Below are positions 35,063-45,161 of a DNA stretch of 64,000 bases, one piece after another. The position numbers and the translations under genes are program-made. The stretch comes from Robiginitomaculum sp. GTDB lineage: Bacteria > Pseudomonadota > Alphaproteobacteria > Caulobacterales > Maricaulaceae. The stretch spans positions 1-64,000 of the forward strand of contig JAUZSF010000015.1 of NCBI GenBank assembly GCA_030949705.1. The letters are read 5' to 3'. The notes under the pieces were generated by a model. The model was not told the DNA's origin and searched no databases. It worked only from the letters and a program-made list of their open reading frames with translations. The first letter of the stretch is position 1, and every line of letters starts with the position of its first letter.

Positions 35063-36768
35063 GATTTACGCTCCATCATTTCAGCATTGGATTTTCCTGG
35101 CGGCACCAGCGGCCAGACATTTTCGCGCGGATCAATGCGCACATGGGCCAGCACCGACCCTTTGGTATTCAACAAACGGTCTATGGCGGCGCTGGTCTGT
35201 TCACGCCGCGATACGGTAAAGGCCTCGACCCCGAACGAGCGAGCCACACTGGCAAAATCGGGATTGTCATACAGGTCAACTTCGCTGAAATTTTCCTCGT
35301 AAAACAGCTCCTGCCACTGGCGCACCAGGCCCAGGGTTGAGTTATCAAACAGGACGATTTTCAAGGCCACACCATAGCGACGAATGGTGGCCAGCTCCTG
35401 TATATTCATCATGATCGAGCCATCGCCGGTGACCGTGACCACGCAATTTTCCGGGTGGGCCAGCTTGGCCCCGATCCCGGCCGGAATGCCATAGCCCATG
35501 GCCCCCAGCCCACCGGAGGTCAGGTGCGCATCCGGGCGGGAAAAATGACAATGTTGAGCCACCCACATCTGGTGCTGGCCAACATCACAGGTGGCCACAA
35601 AACGATCCCCGGCCTTGCGGGACAGCTCTTCCAGAAAGGCGGGGGCAAAAATACCCGCCCCCGGGGCGTTATAATTAAAGGCATGGCGGGTGCGCAGATC
35701 CTGTGCCCGGGCGCGCCAAGGAGAAATATCCAATATGCCCACCGCCAGACTTTCCAGCGCGGCCTTCAAATCACCTGGCACCCCGGCGTCGGCGCCGCGC
35801 AATTTACCAATCTCGGCGGGATCGCAATCCAAATGGATCACCTGGGCATTCGGGGCAAACGTATCCAGTTTGCCAGTGGCCCGGTCATCAAAGCGCGCGC
35901 CGCATACCAGCAACAAATCGGCTTCCTGTACCAGCGTATTGGCGGTTTTGGCCCCGTGCATGCCCAGCATGCCATAAAAATCCGCGCTGTCGGTGGGTAA
36001 AACCCCCAGACCGGTCAGGGTGGAAACCGCCGGAATCCCGGCCAGCATGTTAAAGCGGCGCAAAGCCTCCACGGCCCCGGCCTTGACCACCCCGCCACCA
36101 ATATACAGCACCGGACGCTTGGCACGTTTCAACAGGGTCTCGGCCTTGGCAATCGCCACCGGATCGGGCGGACGATGCGTAACCGGTTTGATTGTCGCCG
36201 GATTTGGTTTTTCCACGCGGGATTGCGCCACGTCCTTTGGCAGATCGATCAGCACCGGCCCCGGACGGCCAGAGGTGGCTATCTGAAAGGCCTCGGCAAT
36301 GATTTTGGGAATATCTTCGGCATGGCGCACCAAAAAGCTGTGTTTGACCACAGGCATGGCCATCCCAAAGATATCAATTTCCTGAAAGGCATCGGTGCCC
36401 AGCACCGCCGTGCCCACCTGGCCGGTAATGGCAATCAGCGGCACCGAATCCATATACGCATTGGCAATCCCGGTCAGCAGATTGGTAGCCCCCGGCCCCG
36501 ACGTGGCCAGGCAAACCCCGGCCTTGCCCGTGGCGCGGGCATAGGCATCGGCAGCAAAGGCGGCGGCCTGTTCATGACGCACCAGAATGTGTTTCAGACC
36601 AGAGCCAGGCAAGGCATCATAAAGTGGCATGATCGCCCCGCCCGGATAGCCGAACACCATGTCCACGTCCTGTTCCCGCAGTGCCGACACCACCAATTCC
36701 GCCCCGGTGGGCGCCTTGGCGCTTTGGGGGGGCGTATCGGGTTTCAGTGTACTTGGGATCGCGTTCAT
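35059..36768 (-). CDS. ilvG: Acetolactate synthase large subunit
   Basis: VFGYPGGAIMPLYDAL; RHEQAAAFAADAYARATGKAGVCLATSGPGATNL; ThDP motif GDGSIMMNIQELATIRRY. Confidence 0.93.
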   Translation of the reverse strand: MNAIPSTLKPDTPPQSAKAPTGAELVVSALREQDVDMVFGYPGGAIMPLYDALPGSGLKHILVRHEQAAAFAADAYARATGKAGVCLATSGPGATNLLTGIANAYMDSVPLIAITGQVGTAVLGTDAFQEIDIFGMAMPVVKHSFLVRHAEDIPKIIAEAFQIATSGRPGPVLIDLPKDVAQSRVEKPNPATIKPVTHRPPDPVAIAKAETLLKRAKRPVLYIGGGVVKAGAVEALRRFNMLAGIPAVSTLTGLGVLPTDSADFYGMLGMHGAKTANTLVQEADLLLVCGARFDDRATGKLDTFAPNAQVIHLDCDPAEIGKLRGADAGVPGDLKAALESLAVGILDISPWRARAQDLRTRHAFNYNAPGAGIFAPAFLEELSRKAGDRFVATCDVGQHQMWVAQHCHFSRPDAHLTSGGLGAMGYGIPAGIGAKLAHPENCVVTVTGDGSIMMNIQELATIRRYGVALKIVLFDNSTLGLVRQWQELFYEENFSEVDLYDNPDFASVARSFGVEAFTVSRREQTSAAIDRLLNTKGSVLAHVRIDPRENVWPLVPPGKSNAEMMERKS

Positions 36769-36798
36769 TGGACTGTCTCTCGAGTTATCGGTGAAGGG

Positions 36799-37791
36799 TT
36801 AGTTGGCGCCGGGTTTCAGCCAGGCCATATCGGCCCGCAGACGAGCGCCAACTTTTTCAATCGGGTGGTTCAGGTCTTTTTCCATCAGGGCCTGATAGCG
36901 CGGCTTACCTGCCTGATTTTCCAAAATCCATTCGCGGGCAAAATTGCCGTTCTGAATATCGGCCAATACCTCGCGCATGCGTTCGCGGGTTTCATCATTA
37001 ATGATGCGCGGCCCAGAGGTCAGATCGCCATAAATAGCGGTTTCCGAAATGAATTCATGCATTTTGGCCAGACCGCCTTCATACAGAAGATCAACAATCA
37101 GTTTCAGCTCGTGCATACATTCAAAATAGGCCACTTCGGGCTGGTAACCGGCCTCGACCAGGGTTTCAAAACCGGCAATGACCAGCTCGGTTGCGCCGCC
37201 GCACAACACCGCCTGTTCGCCAAAGAGATCCGTTTCGGTTTCTTCGGAAAAGCTGGTTTCAATGGCGCCACCTTCAACGCCACCAATGCCCTTGGCATAG
37301 GCACGGGCACGTTCCGCAGCCCGGCCAGAAGCTTCCTGGTGCACCGCGAAGAGGCAAGGCACACCGCGCCCGCGTTCATATTCGCGCCGCACCAGGTCGC
37401 CCGGACCCTTGGGGGCTACAAGGATGACATCAACTTCTTTTGGCGGCACCACACTGCCATAATGGATGGTAAAGCCATGGGCAAAGAGGATCGCATCACC
37501 GGCGCTCAAATTGGGCGCAATGTGATCCCGAAACAGCTCTTCATGGCTGAGATCCGGGGTCAGAATGGCAATCAGACTGGCCTCGGAGGCGGCATCAGCC
37601 GGGCTGGCGGTACGCAGGCCATCCTCGGTCGCCCGCTTATGACCTGCACCGCCTTCACGAACGCCGACAACAACATCAAAGCCGCTGTCGCGCAGGTTCA
37701 GCGCATGGGCGCGGCCCTGGCTGCCATAACCGATGATGGCGATGCGGGCTTCACGACTGGAAGGGACACTGGCCCCGTTTTGAGCACTCAT
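36799..37791 (-). CDS. ilvC: Ketol-acid reductoisomerase (class I)
   Basis: [58 protein letters not shown]. Confidence 0.97.
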   Translation of the reverse strand: MSAQNGASVPSSREARIAIIGYGSQGRAHALNLRDSGFDVVVGVREGGAGHKRATEDGLRTASPADAASEASLIAILTPDLSHEELFRDHIAPNLSAGDAILFAHGFTIHYGSVVPPKEVDVILVAPKGPGDLVRREYERGRGVPCLFAVHQEASGRAAERARAYAKGIGGVEGGAIETSFSEETETDLFGEQAVLCGGATELVIAGFETLVEAGYQPEVAYFECMHELKLIVDLLYEGGLAKMHEFISETAIYGDLTSGPRIINDETRERMREVLADIQNGNFAREWILENQAGKPRYQALMEKDLNHPIEKVGARLRADMAWLKPGAN

Positions 37792-39474
37792 TTAAAAATT
37801 CTCCGTTGGTAAAATGGTGGTGACGGCCCCTTTGGCGGCCGAGGAAACAAGGTGGGCGTATTTGTCAAAAACACCGCCAAAACGGCGCCGTTTAGGCGGC
37901 GTCCATTTGGCACGGCGTGCGGAAAGATCGGCGTCGATATCAATGCGCCTTTTGGCCGAGTCGATGCGGATGCGATCGCCATTACAAACCAGAGCAATCG
38001 GCCCGCCATGGGCCGCCTCGGGGGCGCAATGGCCAATGACAAAGCCTTTGCTGGCCCCGGAAAAGCGTCCATCCGTGATCAGGGCCACATCATCAATAAT
38101 CCCCTGGCCGACCAGCGCCGCGGTGACGGCCAGCATTTCACGCATGCCAGGGCCACCCTTGGGCCCTTCATTGCGAATAATGATCACATCACCGGCTTCG
38201 ATACCGCCGCTTTGCAGGCTGGCAAAGCAGTCCTCTTCGCTTTCATAAACTTTGGCCGGGCCTTCAAAAACCTGATCAATACCGCCCGAAACCTTCAGCA
38301 CCGCACCTTCGGGGGCCAGATCGCCATACAAAATGCGATAGCCACCGCTTTCTTTTAACGGCGCCTCAATGGTGTAGATCACCTTTTGTCCCGGGGTTTC
38401 TTCCAGATCATCCAGTTCCGTAAACAGGGTACGTCCGCTTACCGTGGCGGTATCACCAAGAAGGCCCGCATCGCGCAGGCGCGCGGCGATCAGGCGCGTA
38501 CCGCCAGCCATGAACAGATCATGGGCCAGATATTGGCCACTGGGTTTCAGATCGGCAATCACCGGCGCGCTCTGGGCGGCGTTGTGAAAAGCTTCCAGAT
38601 CAAAATCCACACCCGCCTCGTGGGCGATGGCCAGCAAATGCAAAATGGCATTGGTCGAACCGCCAGAGGCCGAGGCCGCCAGCGCCGCATTGGTCAGGGA
38701 CTGGGTACAGATAAACTGGCGGGCGCAAACATTCTCCTTGGCCAGTTCGACAATGCGGGTGCCACAGGCCCGCGCCGCCTCGTTTTTGGCCGGATGAATG
38801 GCGGGAATATCATTCGCCCCCATGGGGGACAGGCCCAACATGCTCATCGCCATGGCCATGGTGTTGGCAGTAAATTGTCCGCCGCAGGCCCCGGCACCAG
38901 GACAGGCGGCCCGTTCAATTTTGCCCAGCTCTTCTTCGCTCATCATGCCGCTGGCTTCGGCGCCCACGGCCTCGAACACATCCTGGATCGACAAATCCTT
39001 GCCATCCAGTTTTCCCGGCATGATGGAGCCGCCATAAAACACCAGGCCCGGTATATTCATCCGCGCCAGCGCCATGGCGGCCGCCGGAATGGTTTTATCA
39101 CAGCCAACCAGAATAATGGCCCCGTCGAGGCTGTGTCCGCGCACGGCCAGTTCGATGGAATCAGCAATCACTTCGCGGGAAATCAGCGAGGCGCGCATGC
39201 CCTCGGCACCCATGGTTACGCCGTCGGAAACCACAATGGTGTTAAAATCCACGGCGCGAGCGCCGGCGGCTTCGATCCCTTCGCGCACCGGCGCGGCCAG
39301 CGCATCCAGATGCATATTGCACGGCGTCACCGTGGACCAGGTATTGACCACGCCGATAATCGGCGCATCAAAATCCTTGGTCTCAAAGCCGGTGGCACGC
39401 AGCATGGCGCGGGCCGGGGCGTGGGCCGGGCCTTTGACAATCGCATCGCTGCGTTTTGGGGTATTGTGCGGCAT
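37792..39474 (-). CDS. ilvD: Dihydroxy-acid dehydratase
   Basis: [55 protein letters not shown]. Confidence 0.97.
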   Translation of the reverse strand: MPHNTPKRSDAIVKGPAHAPARAMLRATGFETKDFDAPIIGVVNTWSTVTPCNMHLDALAAPVREGIEAAGARAVDFNTIVVSDGVTMGAEGMRASLISREVIADSIELAVRGHSLDGAIILVGCDKTIPAAAMALARMNIPGLVFYGGSIMPGKLDGKDLSIQDVFEAVGAEASGMMSEEELGKIERAACPGAGACGGQFTANTMAMAMSMLGLSPMGANDIPAIHPAKNEAARACGTRIVELAKENVCARQFICTQSLTNAALAASASGGSTNAILHLLAIAHEAGVDFDLEAFHNAAQSAPVIADLKPSGQYLAHDLFMAGGTRLIAARLRDAGLLGDTATVSGRTLFTELDDLEETPGQKVIYTIEAPLKESGGYRILYGDLAPEGAVLKVSGGIDQVFEGPAKVYESEEDCFASLQSGGIEAGDVIIIRNEGPKGGPGMREMLAVTAALVGQGIIDDVALITDGRFSGASKGFVIGHCAPEAAHGGPIALVCNGDRIRIDSAKRRIDIDADLSARRAKWTPPKRRRFGGVFDKYAHLVSSAAKGAVTTILPTENF

Positions 39475-39504
39475 TAAAACTCAAATTCCTTGTTTGCGCG
39501 CATT

Positions 39505-39536
39505 AAAAAACCCCGCTTCCTTGTGGAGAGCGGGGC
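39505..39536 (-). terminator. Attenuator terminator hairpin upstream of ilvD
   Basis: Minus strand CCCCGCTCTCC-ACAA-GGAAGCGGGG-TTTTTT. Confidence 0.85.
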
Positions 39537-39559
39537 CAGATAAGCGCATTGTATTTACG

Positions 39560-39700
39560 CTAAACCAAGCTACCCGCCCCGGTAAGGACGACCACGATAA
39601 TTAGGCTCACTAGAAGTACGGCAGATACAGGCAAGGCTACGTCTCTAACCTCGGTCAGAGCGATGGCTTTCGCTTCAAAATTTTTCGCGATCAATTTCAC
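39560..39700 (-). promoter_or_regulatory. Ile/Leu/Val-rich leader peptide (46 aa) of ilv/leu attenuator
   Basis: GTG start; MKLIAKNFEAKAIALTEVRDVALPVSAVLLVSLIIVVVLTGAGSLV*; followed by antiterminator candidate CGGGGC (39576..39581) complementary to terminator arm GCCCCG (39531..39536). Confidence 0.8.
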
Positions 39701-39896
39701 GAGCCTGTCTCCAATTCACGGCTTCGCTGCAACGCACAACGAAACGTGATGTTGGCTTATTACCGCGCTGATTTGGTTACGCAAGTACTAATTTGCGCAA
39801 AAAACATAAAAAAAGCATTTTTGTGCAATTTTATCACAGCAAACACCCCTCACGGGAATAAAATACCCCTGCTAAAAACCCACAGGTTGACCAGGG

Positions 39897-41613
39897 CTAA
39901 TCCTTTGCTCGCATAACCCGCGCCGTGATCAGGCCACACAAGGCACTGCCGCCCAACAATGAGACCGCCAAACCCCATTGGCCATACAGCACACTGCCCG
40001 TGCCAAAGAGCAGGCCATATACCCCCAAAGTGGCAAACAGGGCTGCGACCAGAGCGGGTTTTATACGGCCCCCGTCCGTACCCGCGCCAGCAATCAGGGT
40101 TTCAAATTTTTCCAAGGTTTGCGGATCGTTTTTCGGGCTGAGATACGTCACCAGCACCCAGCCCAGCGTGGTCAGCCCCACGGTCAGTGCAAAGCGTTGC
40201 CAGATTTGTAGATCAGCAGGGCCAAAAAACTCCAGATAAGAGGCCGCCACCAGCGAGAACACCATGGCGGCAATTTCGCTCCAGGCATTAATGCGTTTCC
40301 AAAACCAGCGCAGGAAGAACAACAGGCCCGTCCCCGCCCCGACCGAAAGCAATAGGCGAAACGCCTGCATGGCGCTTTCCAGCACCAGCGCCAATAAGGC
40401 CGCGGCCACCATGAGAAGAACAATCACCAGCCGCCCCACCTGAACCTTGGCATGATCGCTGGCTTTGGGGGCGATAAATCGCCCATAGACATCGTTGACG
40501 ATATAGGACGACCCAAGGTTCAACATGGTCGACATGGTCGATACATAGGCCGCCAAAATGGAGGCCACCACCAGACCGAAAAGCCCGCTGGGCAAAAAAG
40601 GTCAGCATGGCCGGATAGGCCAGATCATTCTGGATCAGACTATCGTCCACATGGGGCAAGGCTGCCTTCAGGCTGGCCAGATCCGGAAACACCACCAGGG
40701 ACGCCAACGCCACCAAAATCCACGGCCAGGGACGCAGGGCATAATGGGCGATGTTGAACAACAATACCGCGCCGGTGGCGTTGCGCTCGTCCTTTGGCGG
40801 CCAACATGCGCTGGGCCACATAACCGCCGCCGCCGGGCTCTGAACCCGGATACCAGGCGCTCCACCATTGCAATAATAAGGGCACCATGAACAACGGCAC
40901 ATATTGGTTGGGATCGGAAAAATCGGGCAAAAAGGATCGTTTTTCCAGCACCAGTGCATTGCTCATCAGGCCGGACAAGCCGCCGACATCGGTATGATTG
41001 ATGGCAAACCAGGCCGCCGCAATGGCCCCCACCATGGAAATGATGAACAGGAAAAAATCGGTCACCAGCACGCCCAGCAAACCGCCCGACGCACACAGCA
41101 AAACCGTGGCCGCGCCTGCCACCAACACGATCAGCACCGGCGATATGCCAAAGAGAACATTGCCATATTTCACCAGCGCCAGCGTCACATTGGCCATCAC
41201 CAGCACATTGAAGAAAAGCCCAAGATAAACTGCCCGCAGCCCCCGTAAAAACGCCGCCGGGCGGCCGCTATAGCGAAGTTCGTAAAACTCGATATCCGTG
41301 GTAATGCCCAGCCGCCGCCAGAGCTTGGCATAAACGAAGGCGGTCAGCATGCCGGTGATCAAAAATGCCCACCAGCCCCAATTGCCGGCCACGCCGTTTT
41401 CCCGCACCAGACCGGTGACCAGATTGGGGGTATCGGTGGCAAAGGTGGTGGCCACCATGGAGGTGCCCAAAAGCCACCAGGGCATGGACCGCCCACCCAG
41501 AAAAAAAAACTATCCGTGCTTTTGGCGGCACGGCGGCTCAAATATAGCCCCGTGGCGATAATCGCCAGCAAAATGATACCAATAATGCCCCAGTCCAGCC
41601 CCGTTAAGGTCAT
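39897..41613 (-). CDS. Sodium:solute symporter (SSS family); three apparent frameshifts
   Basis: Fragments join as GLYLSRRAAKSTDSFF(F)LGGRSMPWWLLGTSMVATTFATDTPN..., AAKDERNATGAVLLFNIAHYALRPWPW, MLTFLPSGLFGLVVASILAAYVSTMSTMLNLGSSYIVND. Confidence 0.85.
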
Positions 41614-42555
41614 GCGACGTCCCCTCGCAGCCCCTCATTTTCTGCAAACCCAAAGGACAGGTTGAGGTTCTGAATGGCCTGCGAGGCCGCCCCTTTGAGC
41701 AGATTGTCCAGCACGCACACCATCACCGCGCGCCGTCCGTCATCCCCAAGGACAAAGCCGCCAAGGCGCGCCCCAAATGTGTTGGCAATATCGCGCACCT
41801 GCGGTGCCTCATTGGTCACGGTGATGAAGGCTTCGTCCGCATAGGCCTGTGCATAGAGCATGCGCACTTCTTCCGCGGTGACGGGCGTTTCAAAGCAAAG
41901 ATTGACCGTCACCGACAGGCCGCGAAAAAAACGCCGCCACATGGGGCATGAAATGCACCGGCGTGCCCAGTTGGTGGCCGATTTCACGCTCGTGCATATG
42001 ACCACTTAGGCCATAGGGCATGAGGTTATTTTCCAGCATTTTGGGGTCATTTTTGGGCGAAGGCGTGGTGCCCGCCCCACTATAACCCGAAACCCCAAAA
42101 ACCGCGGGCGGGGCGCTAAGACGGGAAACCATGGGGGCAATGGCGATCTGCGCCGCCGTTGCATAACAGCCCGGATTGGCAATCCGGGCCGCGCCGCGTA
42201 TTGCGCCCCGATTTAGCTCCGGCAGGCCATAAGCCCACGCCTCATCAAACCGATAATCGGCGCTCATGTCGATAAAGCGCGTATTGGGCGCAGCCTTTAC
42301 AATCACATCCACCCACGGGGCCGCCACACCGTTTGGCAGCGCCAGAAACACCAGATCCGCCGCCCGGGCCGCCGCCTCTTCCGGGGTCAGGTTCTCAAAA
42401 ACCGCGCCGTCAAAATCATCAATTGCGGTGCCCGCCTGTTGACGCGAAGAGGCATAGGCCAGCTCCAGATCGGGATGGGTGGCGATCAGTTTTAACAGCT
42501 CGCCACCAACAAACCCACGCGCGCCGATAATGCCAATGCGTTTTTTATCCGCCAT
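41610..42555 (-). CDS. argC: N-acetyl-gamma-glutamyl-phosphate reductase; one frameshift
   Basis: RIGIIGARGFVGGELLKLI; NPGCYATAAQIAIAP; frameshift at T7 near 41927-41933 restores AAFFRGLSVTVNLCFETPVTAEEV; ATGA overlap with symporter start. Confidence 0.9.
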
Positions 42556-42560
42556 CAAAT

Positions 42561-43901
42561 TCACTCGGGTTTATCAATAAAGGAAGGCGGCATTGCTGCA
42601 ATAATTTCAACATACTGCCCGATTTTCTTCCAGTCGTTTGTGCCGCGCCAGAACACCCGCCAATCCCCTTGATGGGCCGAGCCTTGGGCATTGGCATGGT
42701 AAAAGGCATTAAAGCCATTATCGGGGCGCGAACGCCAGAACAGCACCGGCGCGGCGGCGACCAATTCGGCCCAAACCGCAGCGCCAAGCCCTTCGCCGCG
42801 CGCATCCTCATCAACCGCGAACTTGTCCAGATACAACGCCCCCGGCAAGGACGTCAGGATCGCGGCGGCACGCATTTGCGCCGAAACAATGGCGCGTTCC
42901 AGCGGCAGATGATCCCAGTATGAAGGGGTTAAGGTACGCCCAAAGGCCCCTTCGATCAGGGTGCCAAGGCGCTCCTGATCCAGCTCGGCCTTGTCGGTCA
43001 GGGTCAGGATTTTCTCGCCCCGGCGGACCAGCGTACCGGACCCGCCATGGGTGAACAGCTCTTTGACCAGCGAACCCGGCCGGGTGATCGCCACCGAGGC
43101 GCCCAGCGGCAAATCGCTCAGCAAATCCTTGATCTGCGCCAGTTTCAGACGCATGCCGCCATTCAGCCAGTCCTGCCCCATCAACCGGTCATAATCATTG
43201 GCCAGATGGATAAAGGAAATGGGTTGCCCCTTGCCATCCAGAATGGCCCCGGTGCCGGTCAGAAAGATGATCTTTTGCGGACGCAAGGCCTTGGTCAGCG
43301 ACGCCACCAGCGCATCGGCATTAATGTTCACCAGACGCCCATCTGCGGTTTCGCCCACGCAGGTCAGCACCGGAATAGAGCCTTCATCGGCGGCTTCGTG
43401 GATGCTGCGCAAATCCAGCTCTTTTGGCGCGCCCACCCGGCCCAGATTTTCCTCGTCCACCAGATCGGCGAGCACCGCCCCCGCGCCAATGGCCGTGGCA
43501 TGGCCACCCTTGGCCCGGATCGCGCCCAGCACATCCAGTGTCAGACCGCGCAAAGTGCTGGCAATTTCGTGCATGGCCGCATCATCGGTAATGCGCAATC
43601 CCTCATGACGGGCCGTTTCAATGCTCTTGGCCGCTAACGCCGCATCAATTTGCGGCCCACCGCCATGCACCACAATCGGGGCCAGACCCAGTTTTTGCAA
43701 AAACGCCAAGGCCCCGGCCAAGGCGGCCATTTCATCGCGCAGGATCGCCCCGCCGACCTTGATCACGGCAAAGCGTGCCCGGTCCATTTCAGAGAATTTC
43801 TGCAAATAGGCACGCACTTCACGCCCTTCGCTCATCCCCGATAGAAGCTGGCGAATGACCTGGCGGGTTTGTTTGGCCTCGGCATCAAAATAATCAGTCA
43901 T
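42561..43901 (-). CDS. argB: Bifunctional N-acetylglutamate synthase/kinase (NAGS/K): amino-acid kinase plus C-terminal NAT domain
   Basis: VIKVGGAILRDEMAALAGALAFLQKLGLAPIVVHGGGPQID; C-terminal GNAT-like LPGALYLDKFAVDEDARGEGLGAAVWAEL...LFWRSRPDNGFNAFYHANAQGSAHQGDWRVFWRG. Confidence 0.9.
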   Translation of the reverse strand: MTDYFDAEAKQTRQVIRQLLSGMSEGREVRAYLQKFSEMDRARFAVIKVGGAILRDEMAALAGALAFLQKLGLAPIVVHGGGPQIDAALAAKSIETARHEGLRITDDAAMHEIASTLRGLTLDVLGAIRAKGGHATAIGAGAVLADLVDEENLGRVGAPKELDLRSIHEAADEGSIPVLTCVGETADGRLVNINADALVASLTKALRPQKIIFLTGTGAILDGKGQPISFIHLANDYDRLMGQDWLNGGMRLKLAQIKDLLSDLPLGASVAITRPGSLVKELFTHGGSGTLVRRGEKILTLTDKAELDQERLGTLIEGAFGRTLTPSYWDHLPLERAIVSAQMRAAAILTSLPGALYLDKFAVDEDARGEGLGAAVWAELVAAAPVLFWRSRPDNGFNAFYHANAQGSAHQGDWRVFWRGTNDWKKIGQYVEIIAAMPPSFIDKPE

Positions 43902-44979
43902 CGGGTGCAAACACCTTTTCATAAACTGCAAAGGCCGCCATCAATTGGTCATGGCTGACCCATTCATCCACCGTATGGGCCTGATCTATATACCCCGGCC
44001 CAAAAACAAAAACCGGGGTGCCTTGCGCGGCAAACAGTGCCGCTTCGGTCCAAAAATCCACCGGATCCCCCGTCGGCAGGCCCAGGGCCTGCGCGTACTC
44101 ACGCGCCGCCTCGCCGGCCGCCCCCACGGGTGAAAGCGCCGGCAAGGTATAACTCATCTTGAAGCTGTGCCAGTGATCCGCCGGGGCCAGGGCCTGTAAT
44201 TCACGGGCCACGTCCTCGATGGCATGACCCGGTCCGGGGCGCACCCCAAAGCGCAAAGCACAGTCCGGCGCACAGATATTGGGCTTGATGCCCCCCTCGA
44301 TATGGCCGGGATTAAAGCGAATGCCCGGCAATACGCCGCCCTCGCGCTCGCTGGCCCGGGCCAAGTTTGCCGCCGCGTGCAGCCAGTCGGCAGCCCGTGA
44401 AATGGCGCTTTCATCGACACAGCGCGCATCGGCACCGTGCATGGAGGTGCCGGCAAATTCAACCGCAAAGCTGGCGATACCGCGATGGGCAAAGACCGCT
44501 TTGGCCCCGGTTGGCTCGGACACCATCACCCGGGCAAAACCATGATCCTGCGCGGCAAAATCGCTAACGCACAGGCCTGCGCCGTTTTCCTCGTCCGTGG
44601 TAAAAAGAAACGCCGCCGGGGCATCACAGGCCAAAGCGGCCTCGATAGCACACGCCGCCGCGCCCTTGATATCGCACGCACCCAGCCCCACCACCCGGTC
44701 GGCACCGCGTTGCATGGCAAAGGGGGAATGAGTCCAGCCCGGCGCATGAGGGACCGTGTCCATATGCACATTAATCAGGGTTTTGGGCGCGCCGCGCACC
44801 GCCAATATCTGTACACAGCCCTCGCCCATATCATGCACGTTGACGTCAAAGCCCGGCAATTCATCGCGCAAAGTGGAGACCAACGGATGCGCCCCATCCA
44901 TGGCGCGCGGCGGATTGCGCGTATCGATGGCCACCAGTTTTTCCAGCCGGTCCAGTATAGAGGATAGAATTGCAGACAT
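43894..44979 (-). CDS. argE: M20 deacetylase, ArgE-like (acetylornithine or acetylcitrulline deacetylase)
   Basis: LVAIDTRNPP; NVHMDTVPHAPGWTHSPFA; GLGACDIKGAAAC; TTDEENGA; HTVDEWV. Confidence 0.85.
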   Translation of the reverse strand: MSAILSSILDRLEKLVAIDTRNPPRAMDGAHPLVSTLRDELPGFDVNVHDMGEGCVQILAVRGAPKTLINVHMDTVPHAPGWTHSPFAMQRGADRVVGLGACDIKGAAACAIEAALACDAPAAFLFTTDEENGAGLCVSDFAAQDHGFARVMVSEPTGAKAVFAHRGIASFAVEFAGTSMHGADARCVDESAISRAADWLHAAANLARASEREGGVLPGIRFNPGHIEGGIKPNICAPDCALRFGVRPGPGHAIEDVARELQALAPADHWHSFKMSYTLPALSPVGAAGEAAREYAQALGLPTGDPVDFWTEAALFAAQGTPVFVFGPGYIDQAHTVDEWVSHDQLMAAFAVYEKVFAPDD

Positions 44980-45108
44980 TATTCAGGGCACCTTTTTCTT
45001 CTCTTTGGCCCATGCTTTGGCAAGGTTCAATGAGAAAATGCGCCCACACTGCACCCGCCCTTCCTGATCCTTATACCGGCGGTGCCGGGAAAAGAGAGCC
45101 TTGGGCAC

Positions 45109-45140
45109 AAAAAAACGGCGGCACAAATGCACCGCCGTTT
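45109..45140 (-). terminator. Rho-independent terminator downstream of M16 gene
   Basis: ACGGCGG-CACAAATGCA-CCGCCGT stem with A7 on plus strand (T7 in minus direction). Confidence 0.75.
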
Positions 45141-45161
45141 CCATTCACAATAGACGAATGC

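Noticed and set aside
36175-37812. Long plus-strand ORF (545 aa) opposite ilvG/ilvC
   Set aside because: Antisense shadow ORF: the minus strand encodes strongly conserved enzymes; the translation is low-complexity His/Gly/Gln/Arg-rich with no family motifs
38386-39477. Plus-strand ORF (363 aa) opposite ilvD
   Set aside because: Shadow of ilvD; Gly/His/Arg-rich, no recognisable domain
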